Of a stretch of 34,712 nucleotides of DNA, positions 25,614-34,325 are shown in pieces. Source of the DNA: Lentimicrobiaceae bacterium. Its GTDB lineage: Bacteria; Bacteroidota; Bacteroidia; Bacteroidales; F082. The position numbers were made by a program, and so were the translations under genes. Numbering within the stretch: position 1 is the first letter of the stretch; every line of letters starts with the position of its first letter. The notes under the pieces are model-generated. The model made no database searches, was not told the DNA's origin, and was given only the letters and a program-made list of their open reading frames with translations. The stretch lies in the NCBI GenBank assembly GCA_015061335.1, contig SUWT01000021.1, forward strand, positions 1-34,712, in the 5' to 3' direction.

Positions 25614-27401
25614 GTGAACAATACGATTTCAGAAATAAACGGAGTGCAGTTATACAATAGCTTTATTGCCGGTGCGCAGAAGATATTTGAGAACCAGGTA
25701 CTTCTCAACAATATAAATTTTTATCCTGTACCTGATGCAGATACAGGGACAAATCTGGCTTCTACCATGTACAGCATAGTGAACACTGTGAAGCCAACAA
25801 AAAACATCAAAGAAACAGCCTTAGCTTTAGCAGATGCCGCATTAGTTGGAGCCAGAGGCAACTCAGGGATTATATTTGCTCAGTTTTTATATGGATTCAG
25901 CAAGGACATAAAAGGTCAGGAAACGATGAATCTCAAAGAATTTTCTGAGAATATGCATATTGCTTCTGAATGTGCCTATTATGCTTTGGCGAAGCCCAAA
26001 GAAGGCACTATGATTTCCGTTATCAGAGATTGGGCTGTTTTTCTCTGTGAAAACTATGATACGACAGATGACATCACGACATTACTTCTTAACGCATTGA
26101 CCGTTGCTATGGAATCGCTTAAAGGGACTGGCAAGTTTATAGCCGCGAAAGCGAAGACCATAGTAGATGCTGGTGCTAAAGGTTTTGTGGTTTTTTTAGA
26201 AGGCATGTGTGAATATTTTCATAGTGGAGAGAAGACCGTACAGGTCGCCAATGCAGAAATCATTGATTCAGAATGGCTTGGAGAAGACAACCATGAAGAT
26301 ATAACATTCCGTTATTGTACAGAGGCACTTTTGATTGGAGAGAATCTGGAGAGAGAGAAACTATCATCTATGATAGAGTCAATGGGTGATTGTTTGGTAA
26401 TAGCCGGATCAAACAAAAAGATGAGGCTTCATATTCATACCGACGAGCCTTGGATAGTATTAGAAAAGGTTCAAATGATAGGAAGAGTTGTATATCAAAA
26501 GGTTGAAGACATGGTGATGCAACACGATTTAGTTGCAAATCGTAAGAGCAAGATTGGAATCTTGTCAGATAGTTCTTGTGATATACCGAAAAATCTGCTA
26601 GAAAAGTATCAGATACAAACCATACCACTTACTGTTAGTTTTGGTGATGAGTTTTATTTGGATCAGTTGACGATAAAGCCTAAGCAATTTATTGACAAGC
26701 TGGTAAAATCGACAGACATACCTAAGTCATCACAGCCAAGTTTAATGGATTTTACCAACAGGTACAATTATCTCACGACGCACTACGATTCTATTGTCAG
26801 TGTTCATCTCAACGGCAAGTTCAGTGGTATGATTAATAGCAGCAGGAAAGCTGCTGCCGCGGTAAGTAAGACCTCGGGAAAGAAGATTGATATTATTGAT
26901 AGTCATAATGCTACAGGAGCATTGGGATTGACAGTACTCAGGACGGCTGAGGCTGCCATAGAAGGAGTTAGTCATGAAGATTTAGTAGTAAAGGCAGCTG
27001 AGTGGGCAGACAAGACCAAGTTATTTGTTTCATGTATCAACACACAATATCTGATTAGCAGTGGTCGTCTGAGCACATTTAAAGCCCTATTGCTCAAATA
27101 TCTAAGGATCAAGCCATTATTCACCATTAATACAGAAGGTGATTTGAAGCTTAAGACATTCTCATTTAGGAGCAAGGACAATTTCAAAAAGATTTTAGGT
27201 TTGATAAAAGAGAACTACGAGCACAAGAAGATATGGAATTATTGCGTAATGCATGTCGATAATCCTGATGCAGCACAATATCTTAGTGAAGTCGTTGAAA
27301 AGCTTACGGGGAGAGCACCTTTATACATTGAAGATGCCTGTCCGATGCTTGCGAGTAAAGTTGGACCCAAGGCTGTTGCTGTCGCTATTATGGAGGAATG
27401 A
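25614..27401 (+). CDS. FakA-like DhaL/middle domain fused to DegV (FakB-like) protein
   Basis: 595 residues from GTG 25614; no earlier ATG exists and the in-frame TTG 25578 overlaps the promoter. Residues 1-200 are a DhaL kinase domain with the nucleotide/metal motif FYPVPDADTGTNL (D41, D43) and ALVGARGNSG. Residues 220-305 match the FakA middle domain (FRYCTEALLI, DCLVIAG, LHIHTDEPW, KVEDMVMQHD). From about 310 a complete DegV domain follows (ILSDSSCDIP, SSQPS, LNGKFSGMINSS, YLISSGRLSTFKALL, IKPLF). FakA phosphorylates fatty acids bound by FakB (DegV) proteins, so the fusion probably makes acyl-phosphate in one polypeptide, with DegV in place of the FakA C domain. It converges with the acyl-ACP thioesterase gene, 3 bases apart. 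Confidence 0.9.
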   Translation: MNNTISEINGVQLYNSFIAGAQKIFENQVLLNNINFYPVPDADTGTNLASTMYSIVNTVKPTKNIKETALALADAALVGARGNSGIIFAQFLYGFSKDIKGQETMNLKEFSENMHIASECAYYALAKPKEGTMISVIRDWAVFLCENYDTTDDITTLLLNALTVAMESLKGTGKFIAAKAKTIVDAGAKGFVVFLEGMCEYFHSGEKTVQVANAEIIDSEWLGEDNHEDITFRYCTEALLIGENLEREKLSSMIESMGDCLVIAGSNKKMRLHIHTDEPWIVLEKVQMIGRVVYQKVEDMVMQHDLVANRKSKIGILSDSSCDIPKNLLEKYQIQTIPLTVSFGDEFYLDQLTIKPKQFIDKLVKSTDIPKSSQPSLMDFTNRYNYLTTHYDSIVSVHLNGKFSGMINSSRKAAAAVSKTSGKKIDIIDSHNATGALGLTVLRTAEAAIEGVSHEDLVVKAAEWADKTKLFVSCINTQYLISSGRLSTFKALLLKYLRIKPLFTINTEGDLKLKTFSFRSKDNFKKILGLIKENYEHKKIWNYCVMHVDNPDAAQYLSEVVEKLTGRAPLYIEDACPMLASKVGPKAVAVAIMEE

Positions 27402-27404
27402 TAA

Positions 27405-28136
27405 TTATAATATAATTCCCATCAGCACCACCTTTCCGTCATCTTTTTTGATTGAAAAATACGTTCCGTCTTCGCGTTTTTTTCTGTAAATCGATAAGGT
27501 TTCACCTTCGAAGCTCTCATTAATATATGAGACCTCTATCTCTTTTAATGACATATTTTCCAATTCTTTGACAGAGAATGTGTCGAGGAGCATAGTGATA
27601 TAAGTGACGTTATTTGTATGATGAGTGACGTCAATGTCTCCAGATCGTATTAATCTTTTATATACAACATCATTTTCCGTAAAATCATCTTTAAATCTTC
27701 TAAATTTCTCTTCAATGGATTTCTCTGTAATCCAGTCTATATCATTAGGATAGGATGTTGTCTCCACTTTTCTCAGAGTACGAGTAGTTGCATCAATGAT
27801 GACCCATTCGGTAATTCCATTGATTAATATTTCATTATCCTTAATTATTTGATAGCAGCGATTGCAGCGAACTCCATCAGCACCCATCGGCCATGTTCTT
27901 ATCGAGACATCATCGTTCCAAAGTGGCAGTTTATTAATCTTGACTTTTGTCTTGGTAATAACCCACATCGCATTATCTTTCTCAAGGAGTGAGAAATCGT
28001 CGATGCCCAAAAACATGGCATGACGGCTTGCCACATCTTGAAACGACATTAATATAGCCTCTGTTCTAAGACGCATCAGGCTATCGCATTGTCCGGAAAG
28101 GACTGTGGTATTAAGAGTAAATTCGTTCTTTTTCAT
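27405..28136 (-). CDS. Acyl-ACP thioesterase (FatA-like)
   Basis: 243 residues, double hot-dog fold. It hydrolyses acyl-ACP to free fatty acid. The N-terminal hot-dog shows LMRLRTEAILMSFQDVASRHA and WVITKTKVKINKLP with WNDDVSIRTWP; the second starts near 150 and carries GDIDVTHHTNNVTYI. In plant and Bacteroides enzymes this motif reads D-x-D-x-N-x-H-x-N-N; here the catalytic Asn position is Thr (T171) while H173, N175 and N176 remain. The acidic residues in SYINESFEGETL (residues 203-214) correspond to the other active-site strand. Its promoter at 28199-28206 faces away from the lipid kinase gene. Its neighbours handle fatty acids and lipids. Confidence 0.9.
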   Translation of the reverse strand: MKKNEFTLNTTVLSGQCDSLMRLRTEAILMSFQDVASRHAMFLGIDDFSLLEKDNAMWVITKTKVKINKLPLWNDDVSIRTWPMGADGVRCNRCYQIIKDNEILINGITEWVIIDATTRTLRKVETTSYPNDIDWITEKSIEEKFRRFKDDFTENDVVYKRLIRSGDIDVTHHTNNVTYITMLLDTFSVKELENMSLKEIEVSYINESFEGETLSIYRKKREDGTYFSIKKDDGKVVLMGIIL

Positions 28137-28150
28137 GATTCCTTTTTAAT

Positions 28151-28185
28151 GTCAACAGTCAACAGACAACGGTCAACGGTTGAGG
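28151..28185. repeat. Heptanucleotide repeat, GTCAACA family
   Basis: Five heptamers in strict register: GTCAACA, GTCAACA, GACAACG, GTCAACG, GTTGAGG. It sits in the predicted 5' untranslated region of the thioesterase mRNA. The same family recurs at 31734-31768 and, inverted, at 29291-29304. Confidence 0.85.
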
Positions 28186-28198
28186 GTTAATATCTTTA

Positions 28199-28206
28199 CA
28201 AAAATA
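28199..28206 (-). promoter_or_regulatory. -7 box of the acyl-ACP thioesterase gene
   Basis: TATTTTTG on the minus strand matches TAnnTTTG. It lies 62 bases before ATG 28136, so the leader would include the heptamer repeat. Confidence 0.5.
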
Positions 28207-28261
28207 ACAATAATATAGTTTAATAAAATATACTTTCAATAAAAAGCGATAATATTTCAAT

Positions 28262-28295
28262 TTTGTTCATCATTACTAAATTATTGTTACTTTTG
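28262..28295 (+). promoter_or_regulatory. Promoter of the lipid kinase gene
   Basis: TTTG (28262-28265) and TACTTTTG (28288-28295) are 22 bases apart, 17 bases before ATG 28313. The rest of the 176-base divergent gap 28137-28312 is AT-rich sequence without other features. Confidence 0.6.
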
Positions 28296-28312
28296 CAAAA
28301 AACATTTTTGTA

Positions 28313-29221
28313 ATGAAGCATATCTTTATTGTCAATACCGTTGCAGGAAGTGAGTCTTGTCTTAACATTGTCAGGGAAGGTATCGCAAAATGCAAAAAAG
28401 CTATTGACTATGAAATATACACTCCAGATTCACCCTCTGACTCCATCAATTATATAAAGAGATATTTAGAGAACCATTGTGAGGAAGAGGTACGTTTTTA
28501 TGCATGCGGCGGTGATGGAACAATAAACAAAGTAGCTACAGGAATAGTAGGATTTCCTAATGCAAGCATGGCTGCACTTCCTTTCGGGACAGGCAATGAC
28601 TATGTGAAATATTACGGTTCCGCAGAGAAGTTTAAAGATGTATGTAGCGTAATTCATGGCGAAGAAAAGCTTGTTGACATCATGAAAGTCAATGAGAGAT
28701 ATGCTTTAAACTCGACACATTTCGGATTGGATAGCGTAGTTGCCAAGGCGATGAACAAACTCAGACGCAATATCATTTTCGGAAAGAAAAGAGCCTATCC
28801 TTTTGCGGTTGTTTGGGGTTTCATTGCAGGGATGCGTAACAGATGTATCGTTTATGCCGATGGCGAACAGCTCAACACTACCGACATTTTATTATGTACA
28901 GTCAGTAACGGGAAATATGTTGGCGGTTCATATTTTAATGCTCCAAACTCGCTCAACGATGACGGACTGCTTGAAGTCTGCTTAGTCAAACCTGTAGCAA
29001 GATTAAAGTTTTTGGGCTTGATAAAGTATTATGTCGCGGGCACACATATCGGCAATCCTAAGTTCAAAGACATCGTCGTTTATCGTCAAGCGAAGAGAGT
29101 GACGATTGAAGGTCCCGAAGGATTCTGCGTTTCCATTGACGGCGAGATTTATAAAAACAGCCACATCGAGATTGAGAATTTAGAAAAGAAGATAAGATTC
29201 GTAGTACCGAGGGAAAATTGA
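28313..29221 (+). CDS. Diacylglycerol kinase family lipid kinase
   Basis: 302 residues. The DAGK catalytic signature is complete: FIVNTVAGS at the N-terminus, GGDGTIN (66-72) for ATP, and LPFGTGND (89-96). The C-terminal beta-sandwich has the expected DDGLLEVCLVKP and SIDGEIY. Family members phosphorylate diacylglycerol, sphingoid bases or ceramide; the lipid cannot be chosen from sequence, though sphingolipids are common in Bacteroidetes. It is soluble or peripherally membrane-bound. Its last codons run into a GAAAATTGAAAATTG repeat. It diverges from the acyl-ACP thioesterase gene and lies near the FakA-DegV fusion. Confidence 0.9.
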   Translation: MKHIFIVNTVAGSESCLNIVREGIAKCKKAIDYEIYTPDSPSDSINYIKRYLENHCEEEVRFYACGGDGTINKVATGIVGFPNASMAALPFGTGNDYVKYYGSAEKFKDVCSVIHGEEKLVDIMKVNERYALNSTHFGLDSVVAKAMNKLRRNIIFGKKRAYPFAVVWGFIAGMRNRCIVYADGEQLNTTDILLCTVSNGKYVGGSYFNAPNSLNDDGLLEVCLVKPVARLKFLGLIKYYVAGTHIGNPKFKDIVVYRQAKRVTIEGPEGFCVSIDGEIYKNSHIEIENLEKKIRFVVPREN

Positions 29222-29224
29222 AAA

Positions 29225-29304
29225 TTGGCTGTCAGCTGTCAGCCATCAGCCATCAGCCATCAGCTCTTAGCAAGAAAATCGTGGATAAGGTCTGTTGTCT
29301 GTTG
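29225..29304. repeat. Heptanucleotide repeats, TCAGCCA family and inverted GTCAACA family
   Basis: 29225-29266 holds TTGGCTG, TCAGCTG, three TCAGCCA and TCAGCTC in 7-base register; 29291-29304 holds TCTGTTG twice, the reverse complement of CAACAGA. Both lie in the 140-base gap 29222-29361 between the converging lipid kinase and PepSY genes. No clear terminator is present there. Confidence 0.85.
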
Positions 29305-29361
29305 ACAGCCGAAGGCTCTCTCCCGTAGTTGATGCGTCTTAATCGAATTGAAAATTGAGAA

Positions 29362-30198
29362 TTATTTCTTCTTTCCGAATTTTCTCTTGAAGAAAAGATA
29401 ATATCCCGTTAATGGCAAAGTCGCTCCTATCATAGCTGCCAAGAACCATAAGATGCGTGTCGTCATTCCGCCCCAGCTGCCGACATGGATGGCTCGAATA
29501 GTCTTTCTCGAAATGAGTTCTCCGAAAATTTCATTAAAGCCGTCGCGATACCATTCGAACGACCATGTCAAGCCCGTCAACGCCATCGCGAGGATAAGCA
29601 AGGCTGCATATATTCCTCCCGCCACATGAAGATCGTAACAGAATCGTCGCCAGCCTTTTCTTACATTGATGCTAAGTCGGGTCTTGAGATTCTTGATATT
29701 ATTAGGAATCCAGATTATTATTCCCGTGATTATTATTATCACCATGAGCAGCGTACTCACACCTACTATCATCTTTCCCCAGAAGATGCCTCCATCTTGC
29801 GGACGTGAGTCCATCAGCCAACGATGAAGTCGGAACATAGTCCTGAAGAAAGGAAGTCGCTCCGGCTGTCCTTTAATCTCACCCGAATACTGATCGACAA
29901 AAACAGCGGCATGTTTCGGCTTGGAGAGATTCACCTTATAACAACGTTCGGCTTCTTCCGACACCACTACATTTTTTATCTCCACATCATCAGCGAGCGT
30001 AGGTTCAACCATCGCCATCACTTGTTCGATGGATAAGGCATCATCAGACACCTTATCCACGAAATAATATTCTTTCTGAACCTTTTCTGTTATCTCTTTC
30101 TCGAAGACAAGCATCGCTCCTGAGAAACATATCACCGACATCACCAGTCCTAACGGCATCGACAACCAGATATGCAGTTCCTTGAAAATCTTTCTCAT
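29362..30198 (-). CDS. xusC: PepSY-associated membrane protein, XusC-like
   Basis: 278 residues from ATG 30198; a longer frame would begin at TTG 30207. Four membrane helices: about 12-32, 145-168, 195-215 and 240-262. A PepSY-like periplasmic region lies between the first two (IEQVMAMVEP, VDQYSGEIKG). Conserved His occur in KELHIWLSMPLG, RLHRWLM, YDLHVAGGIYAAL and AIHVGSWGG, as expected of PepSY_TM proteins, several of which are inner-membrane siderophore-iron reductases. It is the last of three minus-strand genes, 12 bases after the DUF4374 lipoprotein gene, matching the xusABC order known from Bacteroides thetaiotaomicron. The symbol is by synteny and family, not by tested function. Confidence 0.85.
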   Translation of the reverse strand: MRKIFKELHIWLSMPLGLVMSVICFSGAMLVFEKEITEKVQKEYYFVDKVSDDALSIEQVMAMVEPTLADDVEIKNVVVSEEAERCYKVNLSKPKHAAVFVDQYSGEIKGQPERLPFFRTMFRLHRWLMDSRPQDGGIFWGKMIVGVSTLLMVIIIITGIIIWIPNNIKNLKTRLSINVRKGWRRFCYDLHVAGGIYAALLILAMALTGLTWSFEWYRDGFNEIFGELISRKTIRAIHVGSWGGMTTRILWFLAAMIGATLPLTGYYLFFKRKFGKKK

Positions 30199-30210
30199 AA
30201 AAATCAATTA

Positions 30211-31638
30211 TTAATTTAAAGGCAACAAACGACCTACTCCGCTGATTTGTGTTGCTTCTACGGTGAGACCTTTCTCCGCCACGCCCGTATTTATATCAAT
30301 GGCATAAACCGCAGGATAAGAATTTGTTGTAGTCACCGCCATATAAACCTTTCCGTCTTCCGAATAAGGAGCGTTGCCGAAGCCGGAGAGCACATCTGCT
30401 GATGGAAGTCCCGTCACATTTGTCAAAACACCTTCTTCTGCATCGAAGATAGCGAGTTTGTCGGCGACCATATCGTTGGCAGGTGTTATTGGTCTGTCGT
30501 ACATCAGCATCAGAAACTTATCATCGCCTACGTGCCAAGTACGCAAGAATGAAAGTCCTCCCGACAAGGATTCGAAATCGACATAATAACTCTCGTCGAA
30601 CGACTCTGTTCCATTCTTGATACGCATCACGCCTGCCGGAAGTGTAGTCTGCTGACGCACGTCTTTCATCGACTTGGCGTATGATGGCGAGAACACATAT
30701 ATGTCGCCATTGTCGGCAGCCCATGTCATCTGATAATACTGTGATTTTCTACGACCGCAGGCATAACTTATCTTGTCGGTCTTAATGAGTTTCTTTCCGA
30801 AAAGATTCTCGTCATCGAAGATAGCGATCCAACATTCGTTAGGATATTGTGTCCATTGAAGCTCATCAACATCATATGCTCCGCTACCCGATCCTCCCGG
30901 TTCTGTAGTAACAAGATCTTCATTGCCAGGTAAAATCCATTGACCATCACCGTCCTTAACACCATACTGACTCAATCCCATAGGAACGGCCGCTGTAAAC
31001 AATTTGCCGTCACGCTCCTGAATGCCGGCGAGTGTCACATATTCTCCATTGCCAAGGAAGTTCTCGGAGAGATAGTTCTCTTCCAAAGTGTTGTTAGTAG
31101 TATAAGTCTCTGCATAGACATCTAACTTAGAAACTAAGAAAGACTGCGGAATATAACCGTTTTCGTCAGCCCATTCTGTAGGACCGTCGCCGGTGGAGAA
31201 TGTCATCACATAATCATCATAGATGCCGTATGTGGTAAAACGACGCACTGCATATTCTCCGGAGCGAGCCTTGAGATTATAATCTGAATCCATGATAAAA
31301 GAGCGTGTCAATCCCGCATTGCCTTGATTATAAGACAAAGCGTAAAGATATTTGTCCTTATAAAATACCCATTGTGTTGCACCGTCATTGACCAAACCGT
31401 TCTCCATTCCGATAGTACCACTATCGAGAGAGGTAGCAGTCAACAGGGCGTTAGTCGTGGTGTTAGAAAATTGTCCTTGCGATGCAACGACATACGTTCC
31501 TTTTTCATTATCATCAGGATTGGTAGGGTCGTCGTCATCAGGATTACAGGATGAGAATAATGAAATCATTGCAATAGCAGCAAAAGCTGTAGCGTAAATA
31601 CGCATAGAAGTCTTAAAATTTTTGATAGTTTTTTTCAT
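30211..31638 (-). CDS. xusB: DUF4374 surface lipoprotein, XusB-like siderophore-binding protein
   Basis: 475 residues. The signal peptide ([16 protein letters not shown]) ends in a lipobox with Cys31, followed by [12 protein letters not shown]; such an acidic stretch resembles the Bacteroidetes surface-export signal. The rest is beta-rich and propeller-like ([33 protein letters not shown]), consistent with the DUF4374 family. B. thetaiotaomicron XusB is a DUF4374 lipoprotein that binds enterobactin-type siderophores, and it also lies between a TonB receptor and a PepSY protein. The gap to the upstream receptor gene is 232 bases and is filled mainly by heptamer repeats, unusual for an operon. 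Ligand is inference. Confidence 0.88.
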   Translation of the reverse strand: MKKTIKNFKTSMRIYATAFAAIAMISLFSSCNPDDDDPTNPDDNEKGTYVVASQGQFSNTTTNALLTATSLDSGTIGMENGLVNDGATQWVFYKDKYLYALSYNQGNAGLTRSFIMDSDYNLKARSGEYAVRRFTTYGIYDDYVMTFSTGDGPTEWADENGYIPQSFLVSKLDVYAETYTTNNTLEENYLSENFLGNGEYVTLAGIQERDGKLFTAAVPMGLSQYGVKDGDGQWILPGNEDLVTTEPGGSGSGAYDVDELQWTQYPNECWIAIFDDENLFGKKLIKTDKISYACGRRKSQYYQMTWAADNGDIYVFSPSYAKSMKDVRQQTTLPAGVMRIKNGTESFDESYYVDFESLSGGLSFLRTWHVGDDKFLMLMYDRPITPANDMVADKLAIFDAEEGVLTNVTGLPSADVLSGFGNAPYSEDGKVYMAVTTTNSYPAVYAIDINTGVAEKGLTVEATQISGVGRLLPLN

Positions 31639-31660
31639 TGTTTATTATATTTATTATATT

Positions 31661-31848
31661 AGTTTAAAGTTTAAAGTTTAAGGTTTAAAGTAGTTCAAAG
31701 TCTATAGTTAAAAGTTTTAAAGTTTATTATTGGGTCAACGGACAACAGTCAACAGACAACAGTCTTTGTCCACATTCCTAATTCCTAATTCCTAATTCCT
31801 AACTTCTAATTCCTAATTCCCTTAAACCTTAAGCATTAAACCTTAAAC
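31661..31848. repeat. Chain of four heptanucleotide repeat families between xusA- and xusB-like genes
   Basis: In order: AGTTTAA x3 then GGTTTAA (31661-31688) with decayed copies to about 31725; GTCAACG, GACAACA, GTCAACA, GACAACA, GTCTTTG (31734-31768); ATTCCTA x4, ACTTCTA, ATTCCTA (31774-31815); CTTAAAC, CTTAAGC, ATTAAAC, CTTAAAC (31821-31848). Every block has a 7-base period although the units are unrelated. The gap 31639-31870 holds no gene. Confidence 0.9.
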
Positions 31849-31870
31849 CAAAACATTTAATTTTCAATTG

Positions 31871-34303
31871 TTAATTCATCTCTCCTCCCAAAGCGATTCG
31901 TACTTTCGCATAGAAAGCACGTCCCGCTTTTTGAAGACTGAAGTTGTCGTACAAATCTTCATCAGTGATGTTACGACATTCCAAAGAGAGATTATATCTT
32001 CCATTTTTCAAAGAATAATTCAGAGCTACATTATGCGAGAATTGATTAGGCACCATAAACTCGTCCTTGTTAGTTCCGATGCGCGACGAATAATAATAGA
32101 ACTTATGCAGATAATAATTATCATAAATCACTGACAAGTCATTGCCTTTTTTCATGAAGTCGTTCCATGTGAAAGTTATGTCGGCATCGGTGAAAAAATA
32201 CGGGATGTTAGGCATTCTGTCCTTATAGCCGAGATTCGGCATCGACTCAGTTCCGAGAGCAATCGGCATATTATCACGTATGTCCATATAAGTGACGTTA
32301 CCTCCTACAGAGAGCCATTTCGAGAAAGAATAACGTAATGAAGCATTACCGCCTATCGTCTTGACTCTACCATAATTGATATATGTAGCAGCCGACTTGC
32401 CGCCGCTAATGTCGACGATATTACGTTGGATATAATCGCGAGTGTCGTGATAAACGAGTCCGCCTTCTACATAAATGTTATGATTATTACTCTTATCCAA
32501 ATAGAAATTATAACTGATGTTGAAATTGAAATTGTGACTATTCTCCGGACGTATGCCGATGTCGCCCATCTCTAAATCTTCGTCACCGAACATCTCTTCA
32601 ATAGTCGGGAGACGATAAGCTTTTTCGTAAGAAATCTTCGTCTGCAACTCAGGAACGATGAAATACGTGCCAGCCATTCCATAGCCGAAAGCATCTTCCT
32701 TGCGAGTCGTCCTCACGAAATCGGAGGCGTTTTCATCCACGGCGATTGGACCTGATACAAAGAGATTATAATGTTTTGCAAAGACAGAGACATTCCATTT
32801 GTGACTTGGCATAAACCTGTATTGAAAGCCTGCTATGTTTTTACGAGTCTCCTTGTTTATAGGGTCGGTTTGTTCTTCGGCGGCGAGCAATGAAGTGTTG
32901 GAGCGGGTGAACGCATTGAACACATTGTTAAATGTAAAGAGATGAGCGTGACCGATGCGATAATTTAAAGTCGCGGTGGTATTCCAATTGTCGTTGTCGG
33001 AACGCGAATACTGATACGACTGTTCACCCGGAGAATTAAGTCGTTTCGTCTCACCCAACCAATTATATTTATATTGAGAAGTATCTACGTTATAGTTTTC
33101 GTTTTTGTTATAATTCGCTGTCAACGTAAGATCAAGGTTTGGTATTATCAAATCTCTTTTGACATATTCCATCGAAGGCATGATAGAGTTGCCGTGACGA
33201 TGTTTAGCGCCATAGACGATTTCTTGACGCACTCCGGTCTGTATCTCCTTATACATCTGCGAATATGTCATGCCGAATATCAATCTGTCGGTCCATTTCT
33301 TTCTGACGATTCCCAACTTCGCGATGACAGCTTCATTATGATAAGTATCGTTGAAACGCTCTACATGTTCTTTCTTTGTCTTATCGATGAGACCCGTCTC
33401 GAAATTCTCCACCGGAGCATCGACCATATAGTTGTTATCGGAATAATTTTGGAAAGCGTTGATTTCCCATTTAATACCATTCTCGAAAGTCTGACCTGCG
33501 TTTATCGTAGAGCGATGAGTGTTGAACGAGCCGTAAGAATATGAAGCGTCGGCGAACCATGAACGACGTCTTTTGTCGGTGACGATATTTATCACGCCGC
33601 CGATGGCATCGGAGCCGAAGCCTACCGGAACCACGCCTCTATATATTTCTATGCGTTCCGCGAAATTTACAGGAATGTTGTTGAGCGAGAAAGAGCTGCC
33701 CACGCCTTCCTGAGGCACGCCATCTATGAACACCTTGACATGTTTTCCGGAGAATCCGTTGAGCATGACAGAGAGGTCGGAGCCAACGCCACCCGACTCA
33801 CGCATCTTCAATCCCGGCGACTTGGAAAGAGCATCGCTGATATTCTTGGAAGAATTCTGCAAGCTGCGAGTATCGACAGCCACAGCATTGAAAGCGGAAT
33901 TCTTAACACGTTCAATACTTGAAGAAGTGACGACAACTTGCTCAAGCATGATGTTATCTTCTTTCAAGACAAAATGAATATTGACAGGAGAACCAGATTT
34001 TATTACTACATTCTTCTCTTGATTCTCATATCCGAGCATGCTTACGCATAGTACATGTTCACCGTGATGCAGTTTAATATGAAAATCGCCATTCTCATTG
34101 GTGACAGTTCCGAGAGAAGAATTCTTTATCGCCACGGTGGCGAAGGCAACAGGAACTCCTTTTTGGTCAACTACCTTGCCCGAAACCGAGATAGCTCCAG
34201 TGATTTCTTCATCGGTAGGATTAGCGTAGGAACAAATAGTTATAGCTAACAACAGATTTAGTAACAATAATCTTTTAGTCTTTTTGAGAAGTATATTCAG
34301 CAT
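31871..34303 (-). CDS. xusA: TonB-dependent outer-membrane receptor, XusA-like
   Basis: 810 residues. Signal peptide (LLLLNLLLAITICSYA), then a carboxypeptidase-regulatory-like domain (about 40-115: SGKVVDQKGVPVAFATVAIK, MLGYENQEK), a probable TonB box LEQVVVTSSS, a plug (about 130-240: VMLNGFSGKHVKVFIDG, RIEIYRGVVPVGFGSDAIGG, INIVTDKRR) and a 22-strand-type barrel ending in the aromatic-rich FYAKVRIALGG. It lacks an adjacent SusD, arguing against glycan uptake. Gene order with a DUF4374 lipoprotein and a PepSY protein supports ferric xenosiderophore import as in B. thetaiotaomicron XusABC. The -7 box is at 34326-34333. No clear Fur site was recognised. Confidence 0.88.
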   Translation of the reverse strand: MLNILLKKTKRLLLLNLLLAITICSYANPTDEEITGAISVSGKVVDQKGVPVAFATVAIKNSSLGTVTNENGDFHIKLHHGEHVLCVSMLGYENQEKNVVIKSGSPVNIHFVLKEDNIMLEQVVVTSSSIERVKNSAFNAVAVDTRSLQNSSKNISDALSKSPGLKMRESGGVGSDLSVMLNGFSGKHVKVFIDGVPQEGVGSSFSLNNIPVNFAERIEIYRGVVPVGFGSDAIGGVINIVTDKRRRSWFADASYSYGSFNTHRSTINAGQTFENGIKWEINAFQNYSDNNYMVDAPVENFETGLIDKTKKEHVERFNDTYHNEAVIAKLGIVRKKWTDRLIFGMTYSQMYKEIQTGVRQEIVYGAKHRHGNSIMPSMEYVKRDLIIPNLDLTLTANYNKNENYNVDTSQYKYNWLGETKRLNSPGEQSYQYSRSDNDNWNTTATLNYRIGHAHLFTFNNVFNAFTRSNTSLLAAEEQTDPINKETRKNIAGFQYRFMPSHKWNVSVFAKHYNLFVSGPIAVDENASDFVRTTRKEDAFGYGMAGTYFIVPELQTKISYEKAYRLPTIEEMFGDEDLEMGDIGIRPENSHNFNFNISYNFYLDKSNNHNIYVEGGLVYHDTRDYIQRNIVDISGGKSAATYINYGRVKTIGGNASLRYSFSKWLSVGGNVTYMDIRDNMPIALGTESMPNLGYKDRMPNIPYFFTDADITFTWNDFMKKGNDLSVIYDNYYLHKFYYYSSRIGTNKDEFMVPNQFSHNVALNYSLKNGRYNLSLECRNITDEDLYDNFSLQKAGRAFYAKVRIALGGEMN

Positions 34304-34325
34304 AGTAAATTTGTATTTTCGATTG

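Noticed and set aside
31661-31848. Possible CRISPR array
   Set aside because: The units are contiguous 7-mers of several different sequences, without 24-37-base repeats, unique spacers or cas genes.
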